From NCBI GenBank assembly GCA_947568835.1, contig OX387604.1, forward strand, positions 13,359,076-13,423,075: DNA of 64,000 bases, read 5' to 3'. The position numbers and the translations under genes are program-made. Shown one piece after another: positions 10,924 to 22,079 of the stretch. Source of the DNA: Protonemura montana (taxonomy: Eukaryota > Arthropoda > Insecta > Plecoptera > Nemouridae). The notes under the pieces were generated by a model. It did not search any database, was not told the origin of the DNA, and saw only the letters and a list, made by a program, of their open reading frames with translations. Numbering within the stretch: the stretch's first letter is position 1; each line of letters opens with the position of its first letter.

Positions 10924-13900
10924 CAAAAAGGACTAAATGTGAATGCAAATTGAGACAGTGGTAACCTTTTAACTATCTAACTAACTAACCTCTATCGAAC
11001 TAACGATGGTTATGTTTTTGAAATTCTACAAACAGAAACAAGTCAATAAAACATGGTGGTTGGGGAATGGAAATAAGAATCACAAATTAGCTTACGGTAA
11101 CGTCCGTCCCAAGCTCTAGAAGGTTTCTGTTCAACGCTTCTTTTTCTGTAGTGAGGCGAATTTTCTCTAGAAGCAGAGCATTGCGTGCTGCCTTGGCTGA
11201 AATCAGAAGTATTAAAGTACATAAACATTTTGTATTCAATTAGAAGTTTGATATTTTGTCAGCTCTACTTAGTTCCTGTGAGACACTCAATTTCAAATGG
11301 CAATATATTTAAGAACAATTAATACAAAGTTTACCAATAAGTAAGAAGGGATTTCATTTTCTGCTGCACCAACGGCTTTATAAACATAACATTCTTGGGT
11401 GTAGACAGTTCAATTGCACATTTTTATTTATAAGCATGTAAATTACATACATTGAATTTTTCATCAATTTTTATCATTTGTTTAAATTGGGTAGGAATCT
11501 GGTTTTGTAATTTTTTGATGAGCTAGTTACCCGTGTCAGAGGGTGTGACGATGTAAGGCGGTGAGGATGTGGAGGCAGCTTTAGAGAATGCCATTTAATC
11601 TGTGAAGGCCAGGGTGGTACTGGGTAATCATGGAGATTGTAAGTTTGGTCAGGCTTTTGAGAGGTGGGCTGGGGAGGGGTTTTGGTGGGCAATTAAGATT
11701 TAGGTTTTTGATACTTGGTTTTTGGTGAGTTAAGTGGAGTAGTCTCAGTCTGAGAATGCAATTTTTTAATACATCTAATAACAAGTTTTTATACATCTTA
11801 ATTTTCTAATTCCAAATAAAATGAGTAAGAATTCCATCCAAGTTTCAACGTTAACACCTCACCAGTAAATAAAATATTGATGGTGATAACTTGTTGTAAT
11901 ATACCCTAAAGCATGACCATTTCAATGATTTTGGTCTTATCTCGATCAGACAAATAGTGTCAATGAAACCAATGTCCGCGTAACTCGGTGCGTGACACCA
12001 AATTACGTCAAAACAGAGGAGAGAGCTGACCCATGAATCGGTTAGACTAAAAACTACATGAAATGTAAAATGCAACTGACCTGAAGTATGTTTGGAAGTC
12101 TCGGACCCTACTGCACTGGGGTACGTCGACTGCTTTGAGAAGCAGTGTGGGCAAATGTGTATCTCATTACTTGTACTGGTGCTGCTGGTACAGCTTAAGT
12201 GATATGACATAGCACAGTCGTTGCATGATGTCAGAGCATCTGAAATCTTCTTCTCTGTTTCACCGAACAACCCAGTCATAAGAGCTGTGAAGAAAAAGTG
12301 CAATTAGATATGTACAGCAGCAAAATAAATGGTATTTGAATCATAGCTTGCTAACCTACCCCTCTCCCAATCAGTCAAATCACAACCATTCTTTTTTTAA
12401 ACCGTAAACAAGGTGACAGCTGAAAATCTGCCTACCATCTATAATGTCCCAGTTATTTCTATAATTCTATTCTACGTGCCTTTCCCCCAACTCTATCCAG
12501 CCATTTGGCAAAGTACACAAAGTAAAACAAATATTTGCAATTTATCGCAAATTCCAAATATCTTTCAGGGCTGTCTTTGCAATAGACTTAGCAATAAAAA
12601 GTCCACATTTACAAATTTTGCATTTTTAGTAGTCACAACTTGTAAGAAATTTACCAATGGGTGAGGGGAGATGTTTTTTTCTCAAATTGGATGGAAACCT
12701 AGATTTAGTTGTTTCTGTCTACTGATTCCCAGCAGAGGAACTCTGAGAGATTTGATATTTTGACTGAAAACAGCTGCTGAAATTTTGGGGCATCTAGGGT
12801 ATTTAGTTTAGATCTTGTTTGCAAAAAATCTGTGGGTTAATAAAAAATGTTGCCTATGGAGCTATATTGAAGTAGAAAAAGTTAAAGGCTAATTTCAGGG
12901 CTACACGGGCTACATTTTTGCTAACCAAGCTACTTCCCCCAACCCCCTTCCCCAAAAAAACGGTTTTCATTCTTTGTTCCCTATCTTAGTACCGTTGAGT
13001 GTAGGTTATAGGTAGAGTTTCAACGTCAATGTTACAGTCTCTGCGTGAAAGATGACTACCTTACCGACAAAAATGCAGAGTACCGGAACGTCACGTTAAG
13101 TGGAGCCACTGTCGTATGAAATTTAATTTCGATATTTTTCGTAGGTTACTCGCTTTATAATATCGTTACGTGTATATCAATCTTTGAGGTAAACATTGAT
13201 GGAGATTTTTTAAGCATGAAAAGTCTCAAAAGCGAGTTAACCTACGAGAAATATCGAAATTAAAATTCATTCGACAGTGGTTCCACTTAACGTGATGTAC
13301 CGGTACTCTGCCTTTTTGTCGGTAAGGTGGTCATTTGGCGGCCATCTTTCACGCAGAGACTGTAACATTGACGTTGAAACTCTACCTATAACCTACACTC
13401 AACGTTAGTACTCTTCAGACCTGGCAATCCCTGGTGCAATGCACAGGTTGATACAGGAATTAAGGAAGTTAATGTGGCTGAGAAGGATGACTTGTTTGTT
13501 GGCATGGAGCCAAGCCAAGTGCATGAGAAATTGGAGCCAGTTTGGACCTGCTTGAACAGGGTTTGGGAGGGGGGGGGGGGGGGGGGGGGGGCTGAAGGTA
13601 TAAGCAATGGGGGACGGACAGAGGCTGGTGTAGGAACCTTTTGCGCAAAAAACTAAATAGCGGGACATAGAATGGAAGGTTAGTGACCTGTACAATTTTA
13701 AAGGAAAACTTGAGTGTCAAATGATTGGAAAACTGTTCAAGTGTAGTGTGCCAAAAGACTGCCAAAATCCACCCCGTTAGTTGAAAAGTATACTTTCTTT
13801 CATTTTAAGTGTGCCCGGTATCTCTTCCATAAACCAGTGGCTTACTCACCTGGTTTACGGCACATGCAACAGACTCTCTGTTGCTCAGGTATGCGCTCTA

Positions 13901-16900
13901 TGGTCAATGAATCCGGAAGTCCCGGGATTTTCAATGAAAGACCGGGAGGCATAGTACACTGGACTAACACTGGCTTTTCCTGCTTCTGGCAAGTACTAAT
14001 GGTTGTATTCCACCCAGGAAGCGGCATTTTCTCCAGAGAGAAATCTGTACAAAGACAGAGATCATGTATTAGAACTCATCTGATGATGCTTTAAAAAACA
14101 GGTTTATCTTCTATGATTAAATATTAATGTGGGAAGTGCAATGCAATACTGTTGATAGTAATTTTTTTTTTTTTATAAAGTAGCAAAAATCAACATCGAG
14201 ATAAAATAGAGGTATTTGAAATATTTTGCATGTCGAGCAACAAGGTTCAAACCACAAACACAAAAATTTTATACAATTCATGGTAGGTACTGGGTATCAA
14301 GTCAGAATCGGAACTTGAGAATCTGAATACTAAGAAGCAAAGCATGAGTACATCAACTTTCCATTTAGGAATCTTTGATCCTTAGATGTGGCTTTTAGTG
14401 ATTTTGTACAATCATTCCAAACAATGCATCGATAGTGCATTAGCCAGGATGGTATGAGCTCTGAATCTTTGCTATTTTTTCTCATTTACTTTAGATAAAA
14501 CAAAAAAAAAACGCATTTATAGTTAATGTTACACTTTTTAAAAGTTCTGTGCAAAAAAAAACCCTGACACATGATAACAGTGGTGGCCAACTGATGACAT
14601 TTGCAGCTGTTCTCTTTATCAAGCTTTCTATAATTAAGTATCTAAGGCTAAAAATATCAATACATGAATATCAATTGCAAGGTTAGCATTAGTCAAGATT
14701 AATTGAGAGTAAAACAGTATCAAATGCAAATCTACAAAAAAATATATGTAGGTAATAAAAAATAAAAAGCCTTGACGCTCGAAATGATGAAAACTTCACC
14801 TCTGGGTCGATATTTTTCATGAAAATACCATCATTAGCGCCAAGACTCACTGTATACTATACTGTATACTATATAAGCTCAATGATAAAACAAATGTTTT
14901 CTATGTAATATTTAGGGCACTAGCTGACATAAACTGTGATAAGCCAAAATCCCTATCTTCTTGTTGTGTCCAAAAGATATAGTGAATTACTTCTTAATAA
15001 AAATGTAATAAGAAGAACTTACCAATTGCGCGTTTTTTCGGACCCAGTTTTTTCTCCGGCTCAGAAACAACCTTCCTGACTTTATAGGGGACAACTGTTT
15101 TTGTTTTTCCTTGTTCCTCATTTTTAAGGTTTGGCCTTCTGGAAGGGATTTTTATTACTGGGACGTTGGCCGGGTTCGGTAGAATTTGTTTTGGTTTCGA
15201 TCTTTGTAATATAGATGGAGCCAAGGATTTGCGGGGTGGAAACATCTCGTTCCCATTCAGCGCACAAATTTTAGGTTTTTTCTTTTCTTCGTGATATTTT
15301 ATTGGCTGATGTGCTAACAAACTCGCTCGTTTACGGCTAGACGGACGAAGCTGAATAGCTTCGTTTTCTGGCACAGGCTTCATGGTCTTCAACGCTACAG
15401 GAACAGTATCCTTCTTCTTCCTTTTCTGATTCTAGTCATTAAATTGTGATAGGTACAAGTTAGATGTTATATTTTTATTTGTTCAGCATTGAAAAACGAA
15501 AAAAAAAACCAACATAAATATCTCACCTCGTCATCTTTGTCCCATGAATCGTCATAAACAAATTGAGAATGGTTGGCTGTGCTTCGTTTCAGGCGGATAG
15601 CGCGCTTCTTTTCAGTTTTACGATATTGTCGGCGTAATTCATTCATGGGAATCAACTCGAGTATTCGTAAAAAGTTGACCATAGCATCGGTCTCACTTTC
15701 TTCCTCCACGAATCCAAAAGGAGATGTTGAACGTAGTCTGAAACAAAAACAAGGCAATAAAAAAACCTATAATTTACTGCAATAGTTGTAATTGGGTGCA
15801 AACTTCTCTATTGCCAAATTTTAGGTTAAATGCACTACATTGTAGAATATGTGTGGGATGTTATAAAACATGCTCCTTTTTTTAATTAAACTGAAACTCA
15901 AAATAAACTTAAAAGTCAGTTAAATCAAGCAGCTTTTTCATTTAATTGAAAAAATAAGTAAATTATAAAACTCCATCCTCACTTGGCATTTGTCGTCTCA
16001 GTTTTGATTGGTGGTTTATGCCTTTTACTCTGAGATGCCACTAACAGGCATTTCCCATGATCTGGCTCTTGGCTCTCTGAGTTTTCTTTTTTCAAGCCAT
16101 TGAGAATTTCTGCGTCATATTCAACTTTAATGGGTCGATTATCAGCATTACTTTCGTTTTCTTTCTCCATTGAAGACAGTCCATTGGTTACAGACGCTGC
16201 ATCGATTTCAGAGCTGGTTGGTGATTTATTATCTTTGGGCATGGCCAGCTCCACTGTAATAGGCTCTGAACTTTTCTTCCGAATTTCTTGCAGAATTGAC
16301 TTCTGAGGAAAAACGTTGCATATCAAATAAGCACATTCAAAGCAGTACAGTTAAATGTTTTTGACCCAATACTTCTTCCCATCATTTTCAAAATGTCAGT
16401 GTTTGATGCCCAAGTCACTAAACGGACAAAAGCATTCTATTTTTTTTTCTTCCCAAAGCAACTCGTGTAGGAGATATGACTTCCCAAAGTTTGGATCTTT
16501 TAGCCGTGCACAGTTCTGTATTTTCGCTGATATCTAAAAACATATCCATGTCAAGTGTCAATTGTGAGCAAAAATCATGTATTCCTAACGCATGGTTGAA
16601 AGGTGGAATTTTTTCCTTGCCAACCTGTGTAATATCAACTATCAAATTTTGAAGCAGCTAATGTACATCTATTAGCAATGTTTCTTAAAGATTTGATTAT
16701 TTTGAAGATATACATTTTTGCAATAATCTTTTCTAAAAATATATCTTTTTATAGTTCATCTTCAAATCCGTAAGGGTTTTTCAATGTTTTGAGACTGTTT
16801 CTGACTTGGATCTTAATATTCTTTCCAATACTTTAAACTGCAGATCCGTAGCAAGAATAGTTTTTAGATATCAGTGAAAATACGGAACTGTGCACGCTCA

Positions 16901-19447
16901 GACTCAACACACTAGTTGGCCTAAAATTTACAAAAACATCCTTTTCTGAATTTTCTAGATTTGTTTGGTGGATTTGGTGGAATTCCATGGTTTGATCTGG
17001 AATGCCCCTTATGTAATTGGGATCACAGCTGTCGAAGATTAAATCCCATTAAAAAAAAATTAAACTTAAGATTTTACAGTAACACACAGGGCACCTTACC
17101 TGACTTTTAGCTAGCGCCCTAATAAGTGCCCCAAGGCGCCGCACTTCCTCTTTTGCAAATGCGTTCTGTAAAAATGAAAAATATTAAAATTACATTTAAT
17201 AATGTAGTGTATAACATAGTTCCAGTTTTATGGCTGTGCAATAGAACTTATTGAATGCTAATTTAATTTTGTGTACACTTCATAATTCCTGATCAAATCG
17301 GCACACTTGGAAACAAAATTCACCTTCACATTTTTGACCCTAGATATAAAATTGACCAATATTTTGTATATATTATGTATTGCATGTCTATTGCATGTCA
17401 ATTATGCAATGTCAACACCTGCAAATCTGTGATTTATGGACAACATCAAATACAAAAAAAAATCCAAAAGCTGTGTTTCATTATTAACCAAGTGTTTAGT
17501 GATGTTATAGGGAACAAAACGAACAGCTTTCCTTTTCAGCTGCCTTTGCGTTTTTGTCTGATTGTGGAATGAACACTAAAATTCACATTTCACGCAACAG
17601 ACTACATTGCAAATAACAAACCACTAAGGAGAGCATAAAATGTAAGAATTACAAAAATTCCAGCAATCTCATCTAGCAATTTCTTTAAAAACTTCAGAGT
17701 ACCACCCCTAACTATCATTTTGTTTGTAAGGTAAACTCATTGAATCATAAAACGGTCCAAGATCTTGACATGGATTACACAAAAAAAAAGAGGAAAGTAG
17801 GTGGTCACGAGACTGACAATGAGAAGCAAAGCGATGGTGGTTAGCTGTGATGAAAAATTCTTGTTGCTAAATGTTTTGGCTACCTAGTGCTTGATGACTG
17901 AGACAGCAGTAGGGAAGGTACTTAGGCACATGACATATCACGGCCTTTCAAGGGGCTAAAACATGTTCTGATAAGCCAGTTCCCTAACCAGTAGCTGCCT
18001 AGCTCAGTGAAATGAGAATCGGCAATGTTCATGAAATGGTTTAAGGCTACTTCTAAAGGTTTTAAGCTCATCCCACTGGTAGGTATATGAAAAACTAGAA
18101 AACTTCTAGTCTTTGTGAGACACACGTCTATGGTACTACTTTTCTTACAAAAGAAATTGTTTTCCTAACTAAGTTGTATTTTCTACCTAATATTAGCTTA
18201 TTGTTTCCCAATCAAGGCAGTCGCTCCACCCATGTCCCAATCGTTTTGATTGCTAAAACATCCCAGTAATTCAGTCAAAACATGGACGGGAGAAAATGTA
18301 ACTATCGATGCCGATTACTTTCGTGCAGCCGGAAAGATCAACTCAGACTTGACACATTTCGGTGACCCAAAACGAAACCCATGTATCACTAGGCTCTTTC
18401 CATCGTGGCATATAACGAAGGGCTTATTAACTCAATGTTTGCTGTGTATTTGATGGATTTGTTAAGACAAGACCTCACTGATAGGGCAATTGGTTTGTCA
18501 TTTAGGGAAGCACATGGCATGTGCTAGATTCCTACATATCTTCTCTATACAATAATAACAATAACAATAACAATAAGGGCTTTAATAATTACCTCCGGCT
18601 CATCTTGCAGCAATGTGTTAGTCACCTGAAAGCAGAAAGAGGAATATTTAATTGGTACCACTTAAGATGCTAATCTCAACAACTTTTTGGCAATACCTGC
18701 ATTTCATTTCTATCAACAATCACCAATCCACCAACAATAAGTCTAACACCCAAATAGCCAAATAATAGTTATTAAATTTTGATTAAATACTTGTTTAGTA
18801 AGGTTTAGAATAAAATAACGATGAAGATTTAAAAAGTTGTAATTTGTTGTGCTCTGCAAAGTTTTACAACTCTCACAGTAGATTGAAATGTGTATATTTT
18901 TTTTGTACAGGTAAGCCTACTAAAAACAATGGATTTGGGTAGGTTAAAAAAATTAATTTGCTGGTATACCTGTGGTTCTACAATTTTAGAATTGGATCCA
19001 AAAGCCAAAAGCATTTGAGAGTTCATATTATGTTTGGTACATAGAAAATCATAGGCAACCGGTGACAGATGCAAAGTTTCTTAGGCTATGAAAAGTTTTC
19101 ATTGACTGATGGATGACCGATAAAATGTTAGCAAGTACTTTTGGCACTTTGTGTTCCATATTTTATTAATTAACTAAATTAACCTATTGTAATAAACCAT
19201 TATAATAATCTACTGCAAGGAAGCTACATTTTTATTTAGAACCAAGAAATCCCGAGGACCATTCAGATTTTTTTTCCACGGCTGCGGTTTTGCGAGTGCG
19301 TTTTGAGGTGTTCATAGAATTCAAGGGTAGGTTGGTTACCTTGTAATCTAGCACTGCCATTTTTAACTGGTCTTCTAATATAACAAGTTGATCTTGATTT
19401 TCACCTCCTATCTGCAAAATTTTCGAAGGAATCGCCACATGCGACAT
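10231..19447 (-). CDS. PHF21A: PHD finger protein 21A (BHC80) orthologue
   Basis: Ten exons: 19340-19447, 18593-18625, 17100-17165, 15983-16302, 15527-15737, 15023-15431, 13850-14044, 12081-12239 (or -12284), 11096-11196 and 10231-10353. They give about 574 residues (human about 680), with consistent phases at every junction. The N-terminal helix matches BHC80: LLQDEPENAFAKEEVRRLGA then ALAKSQKSILQEIRKK. The conserved middle block is NFLRILELIPMNELRRQYRK with KRSTANHSQFVYDD. The PHD finger is split by an intron: CCMCRKPG, then SCNDCAMSYHLSC and HICPHC supply the C4HC3 ligands. The C-terminus is a coiled coil (LLLEKIRLTTEKEALNRNLL, then KKIKHIQEFVNLM). In vertebrates BHC80 reads unmethylated H3K4 in the LSD1-CoREST complex. 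The acidic residues preceding the first PHD cysteine in vertebrates are not obvious here, and I see no AT-hook. Lysine/arginine-rich linkers suggest a nuclear protein. Confidence 0.9.
10887..10921. repeat. Poly(C) tract, 35 bases
   Basis: Uninterrupted C run in PHF21A intron 9, in strongly AT-rich surroundings. It is the longest of six G/C homopolymers in the window. Confidence 0.95.
12986..13411. mobile_element. MITE with long terminal inverted repeats and 7-bp target duplication
   Basis: Body 12993-13404 (412 bases). It begins CGTTGAGTGTAGGTTATAGG and ends with the exact complement; the arms stay inverted for over 100 bases. Direct repeats TTAGTAC flank it at 12986-12992 and 13405-13411. 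The arms include TCTCTGCGTGAAAGATG and the inner arms ATATTTCTCGTAGG-like sequence. No coding capacity. It lies in PHF21A intron 7. Fragments resembling its inner arm occur near 27730-27790. Confidence 0.85.
13569..13591. repeat. Poly(G) tract, 23 bases
   Basis: Uninterrupted G run just right of the MITE, in PHF21A intron 7. Confidence 0.95.
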
Positions 19448-19829
19448 TTTTCGCCTTACTCTTGGGTTAATAATATCTCGAAATTATCAATCGAAGACTG
19501 ACAATATTTTGGATAGCTAGCTCCTGCGCTCACTAACACCAATATTTAGGAATGAATGTGGTTGGCTGAGTTGAGCCAATCACAAACATCACACAAAATG
19601 AAAAAACCTAGCAGCGAGTTAACCAACTAATGTGTCGTTGCCCATGGAACTCTTATTGCTGAAGGTTGTGGGGGGGGGGGGGAGGAGGAGACAGGCCATG
19701 GTTCACTAGAGGCGCCGCGAATTAATTCAAATTTACCAGATATCGGAGTCAGTTTTCGTAGCTGAAAGCGTAGTTATTATATGTGGTCATACAGAACTCA
19801 AAATAATCCGGAATTCACATTTTTTTATG

Positions 19830-20270
19830 TTTAGAACAGACCAAAAACGGTTAACTATAAAGCTGCAAAGGTGCAGAAATATGCAGATAAAAGATGAAAA
19901 TTTGCATCAGAAGAATATGTTTGTGAGTGCCACTTCCTTACAACAGATTTTACTGGTGCAAGAAAAAAATACAGGGTTGTCATAACCACCCAAGCGGTGA
20001 TTTATTTCCGAAGAATCAGTTCGTGTATATAAGGAAATGTATGTTCAGGACAGGAATGAAGACGATGTTCTAGCAGGTAAGTTGTTTATTGATTACGTGC
20101 ATGTAAAGAAAAGAATACACATTAAGAGTCACAATATGAGAGTCCTACAACATATAAGTGATTGTGACTGGTACCAGTCACAAATGGTACTTAGGAAACA
20201 ACTGCATTCAATGTCTGTCCAGCAGGTCGTTGCAAAAAGAAACGAGTTAGAAGTTGTTATTCATCAATGA
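19830..20270 (+). pseudogene. Possible THAP-type transposase-like relic
   Basis: One frame reads EEYVCECHFLTTDFTGARKK, which has the C-x2-H-F and following D-F of a THAP zinc finger's second half. It is preceded by an in-frame stop. An open frame follows at 20037-20270 (77 codons) that I do not recognise. No first CxxC half or downstream transposase is evident. It could be chance. Confidence 0.25.
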
Positions 20271-21429
20271 GCAGGTAAAATAAATATGTTTTAGCGAGGC
20301 TACACAGTAACACTCTATTCACATAGAATTTCAATAATGCAAATTTAAATATCAATGCAGGAATTCAGAGTTAGTTGAGAGAGATTACCTGTATCGTAGT
20401 ATATCATAGAAAATGTGTGCTTATCGTGACATGGCATATTGTGGTGTATTCATAATTCTGAAAATTGCCTCCGAAATATTGTTATACTACCAAAGCAATA
20501 TGTTTACAGTTGCTAGAAATTTTAATCTAAGAGCAAAATCCACATACCGTACGTGCACATGTATGGCGTACATTGCATGTTCATTTATCTTATTTTGTCA
20601 ATGTTTTTAATTTTGCATTATTTAATAATTGTCAACCAACAGTACTCTGGTAAGTTACGAAAGTTAATCTAAACACCTATGTATTTATGTATTTTTTGTG
20701 TCAATTTTTAATTTTTAAATTAAATCATCTTTCAATGTTCAAATAATTTAATTGTTTAAAATCTGTCCAACATATAACCATGATATAACCATGTGTAAAC
20801 AAAATTGTAAATTTATATATTCAAACCTACAGATGAGTCGTTAGGTTTCATGGAAAAAATAGAAAAACTGTTAAAAAATACAATCCTTAAAAAAAAAATA
20901 CCAATATTTGTGCACCAATGTATGTTCTGTTTATGCCTAGCTGGCATGGATGGAGAAATCTAGAATTATACATACCGTAGCTGAATTTTATAATTTTATT
21001 TGTTATTGTCTGCTGGATAGAATTAGAATCACATTTCATTGAACTTAGAAATTCAGAGTATATGTGCTCTGATTTGATGCTCTTGATCTCACGGAATTAG
21101 AAAGGTAATTTTTTAATTGAGAATTTAATTTAATTTATAAGTTTATAATGTCATTGAGTAGTGGGCATTAGACATGTGATTTAGAAAAAAAAACGAGTAA
21201 CTTTGGTCAGTGTACCAGAAATTTCTTCTCGAGTGGGACAGGCTTCTGTTACACAAACCCTTTTTGTGCAAAAACTTACTTTCAAAAATTATTGGTAGGA
21301 ATATTTTCTTCACTTACTGATTCGCATTTAATGCATATACCTGTAGCCAAGGACTACGGCCAAAGGACCAAGGGAATCTAATATGGTCTTCAGTAAGATA
21401 TAGACGAGTATTTCCTTTACGGAGAGTTT

Positions 21430-21620
21430 AGCGATTAAATTTGAGAGGTAATATGCCGCGTTGCGATTGGCTCATTCGTAGAGTTCTACGAAATGGCTGC
21501 TATGTGCGAGCGAGCTTGGGCTCGCCGCCGCTAGGTTATTCACGGAACACTTTGCACGGATCTAGGAAGCCGGATTGCCTGAGTTGCCGCTGGTATTGCT
21601 TTTAGACGAAATATCTCTTT
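21430..21620 (+). promoter_or_regulatory. Putative promoter and 5' UTR exon of the NUP50-like gene
   Basis: A locally GC-richer block in AT-rich sequence with an inverted CCAAT box (GCGATTGGCTCA), a YY1-like GAAATGGCTGC and several CpGs (GCTCGCCGCCGC). A GT after GCCGCTG near 21593 could be the donor of a 5' UTR intron. The coding exon is immediately preceded by a pyrimidine-rich stretch ending in AG, so either that intron or leader trans-splicing could supply the 5' end. Inference only. Confidence 0.35.
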
Positions 21621-22079
21621 ATCGACTGTGTTTGTTTGATCTATCTTTATTGATATTATTAACTTTTCTGAACTATGTTTCTTATACTTTTTTTATATCG
21701 AGTTTCAATTTAGCATACGCAATCAGCAGTTAATGTAAGTAGCATGCTTTCTTGTGGAGTCGTTCATTGCATGCATAACCTATAAACCCAATGTCAAACA
21801 ATTAAACGTTGTCTGTCTGCACCACTAGACAATAACGTATTATTATCTTGGACCGTACAGAAATTTCAAAATTTCCACTGTATTGTTGTCTGCAGGGGGG
21901 GCTAATAATCACCTGAATAAGTTCTTATTTACGACTATTTTTTAGCCTACATACCTAAATCCTTTTTCTATGCTTCAACCATAGCTACAATCTATGGTAC
22001 AAGAAGTATTTTTTCTATGGTACAAGCATAGAAAACATAATTAAAAGCGCTTTACTATGTCATGCTTCTTTGTTTGAAG

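Larger units (their letters stand above)
19448..22079. other. Divergent intergenic space, PHF21A / NUP50-like
   Basis: About 2.6 kb. Near the PHF21A start (about 19555-19590) two CCAAT-type boxes face each other (TTGGCTGAG and GAGCCAATCAC), plausible for its promoter. A 13-base poly(G) tract occupies about 19670-19682. A possible THAP-like relic lies at 19830-20270. A GC-richer promoter-like block lies at 21430-21620. The rest is AT-rich with nothing recognised. Confidence 0.45.

Noticed and set aside
11474-11796. Proline/lysine-rich frames in PHF21A intron 8
   Set aside because: Low-complexity translations in overlapping frames, with no splice context and no family resemblance. They may be the tail of an old LINE but are too degraded to call.
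13405-13765. Proline- and glycine-rich small proteins at 13.4-13.8 kb, and similar ones at 10.7, 62.4 and 63.0 kb
   Set aside because: They are translations of the poly(C)/poly(G) tracts.
16418-16645. Open frame in PHF21A intron 3 as an extra exon
   Set aside because: No acceptor/donor pair joins it in phase with exons 17100-17165 and 15983-16302, which already join in frame and match BHC80 across the junction.
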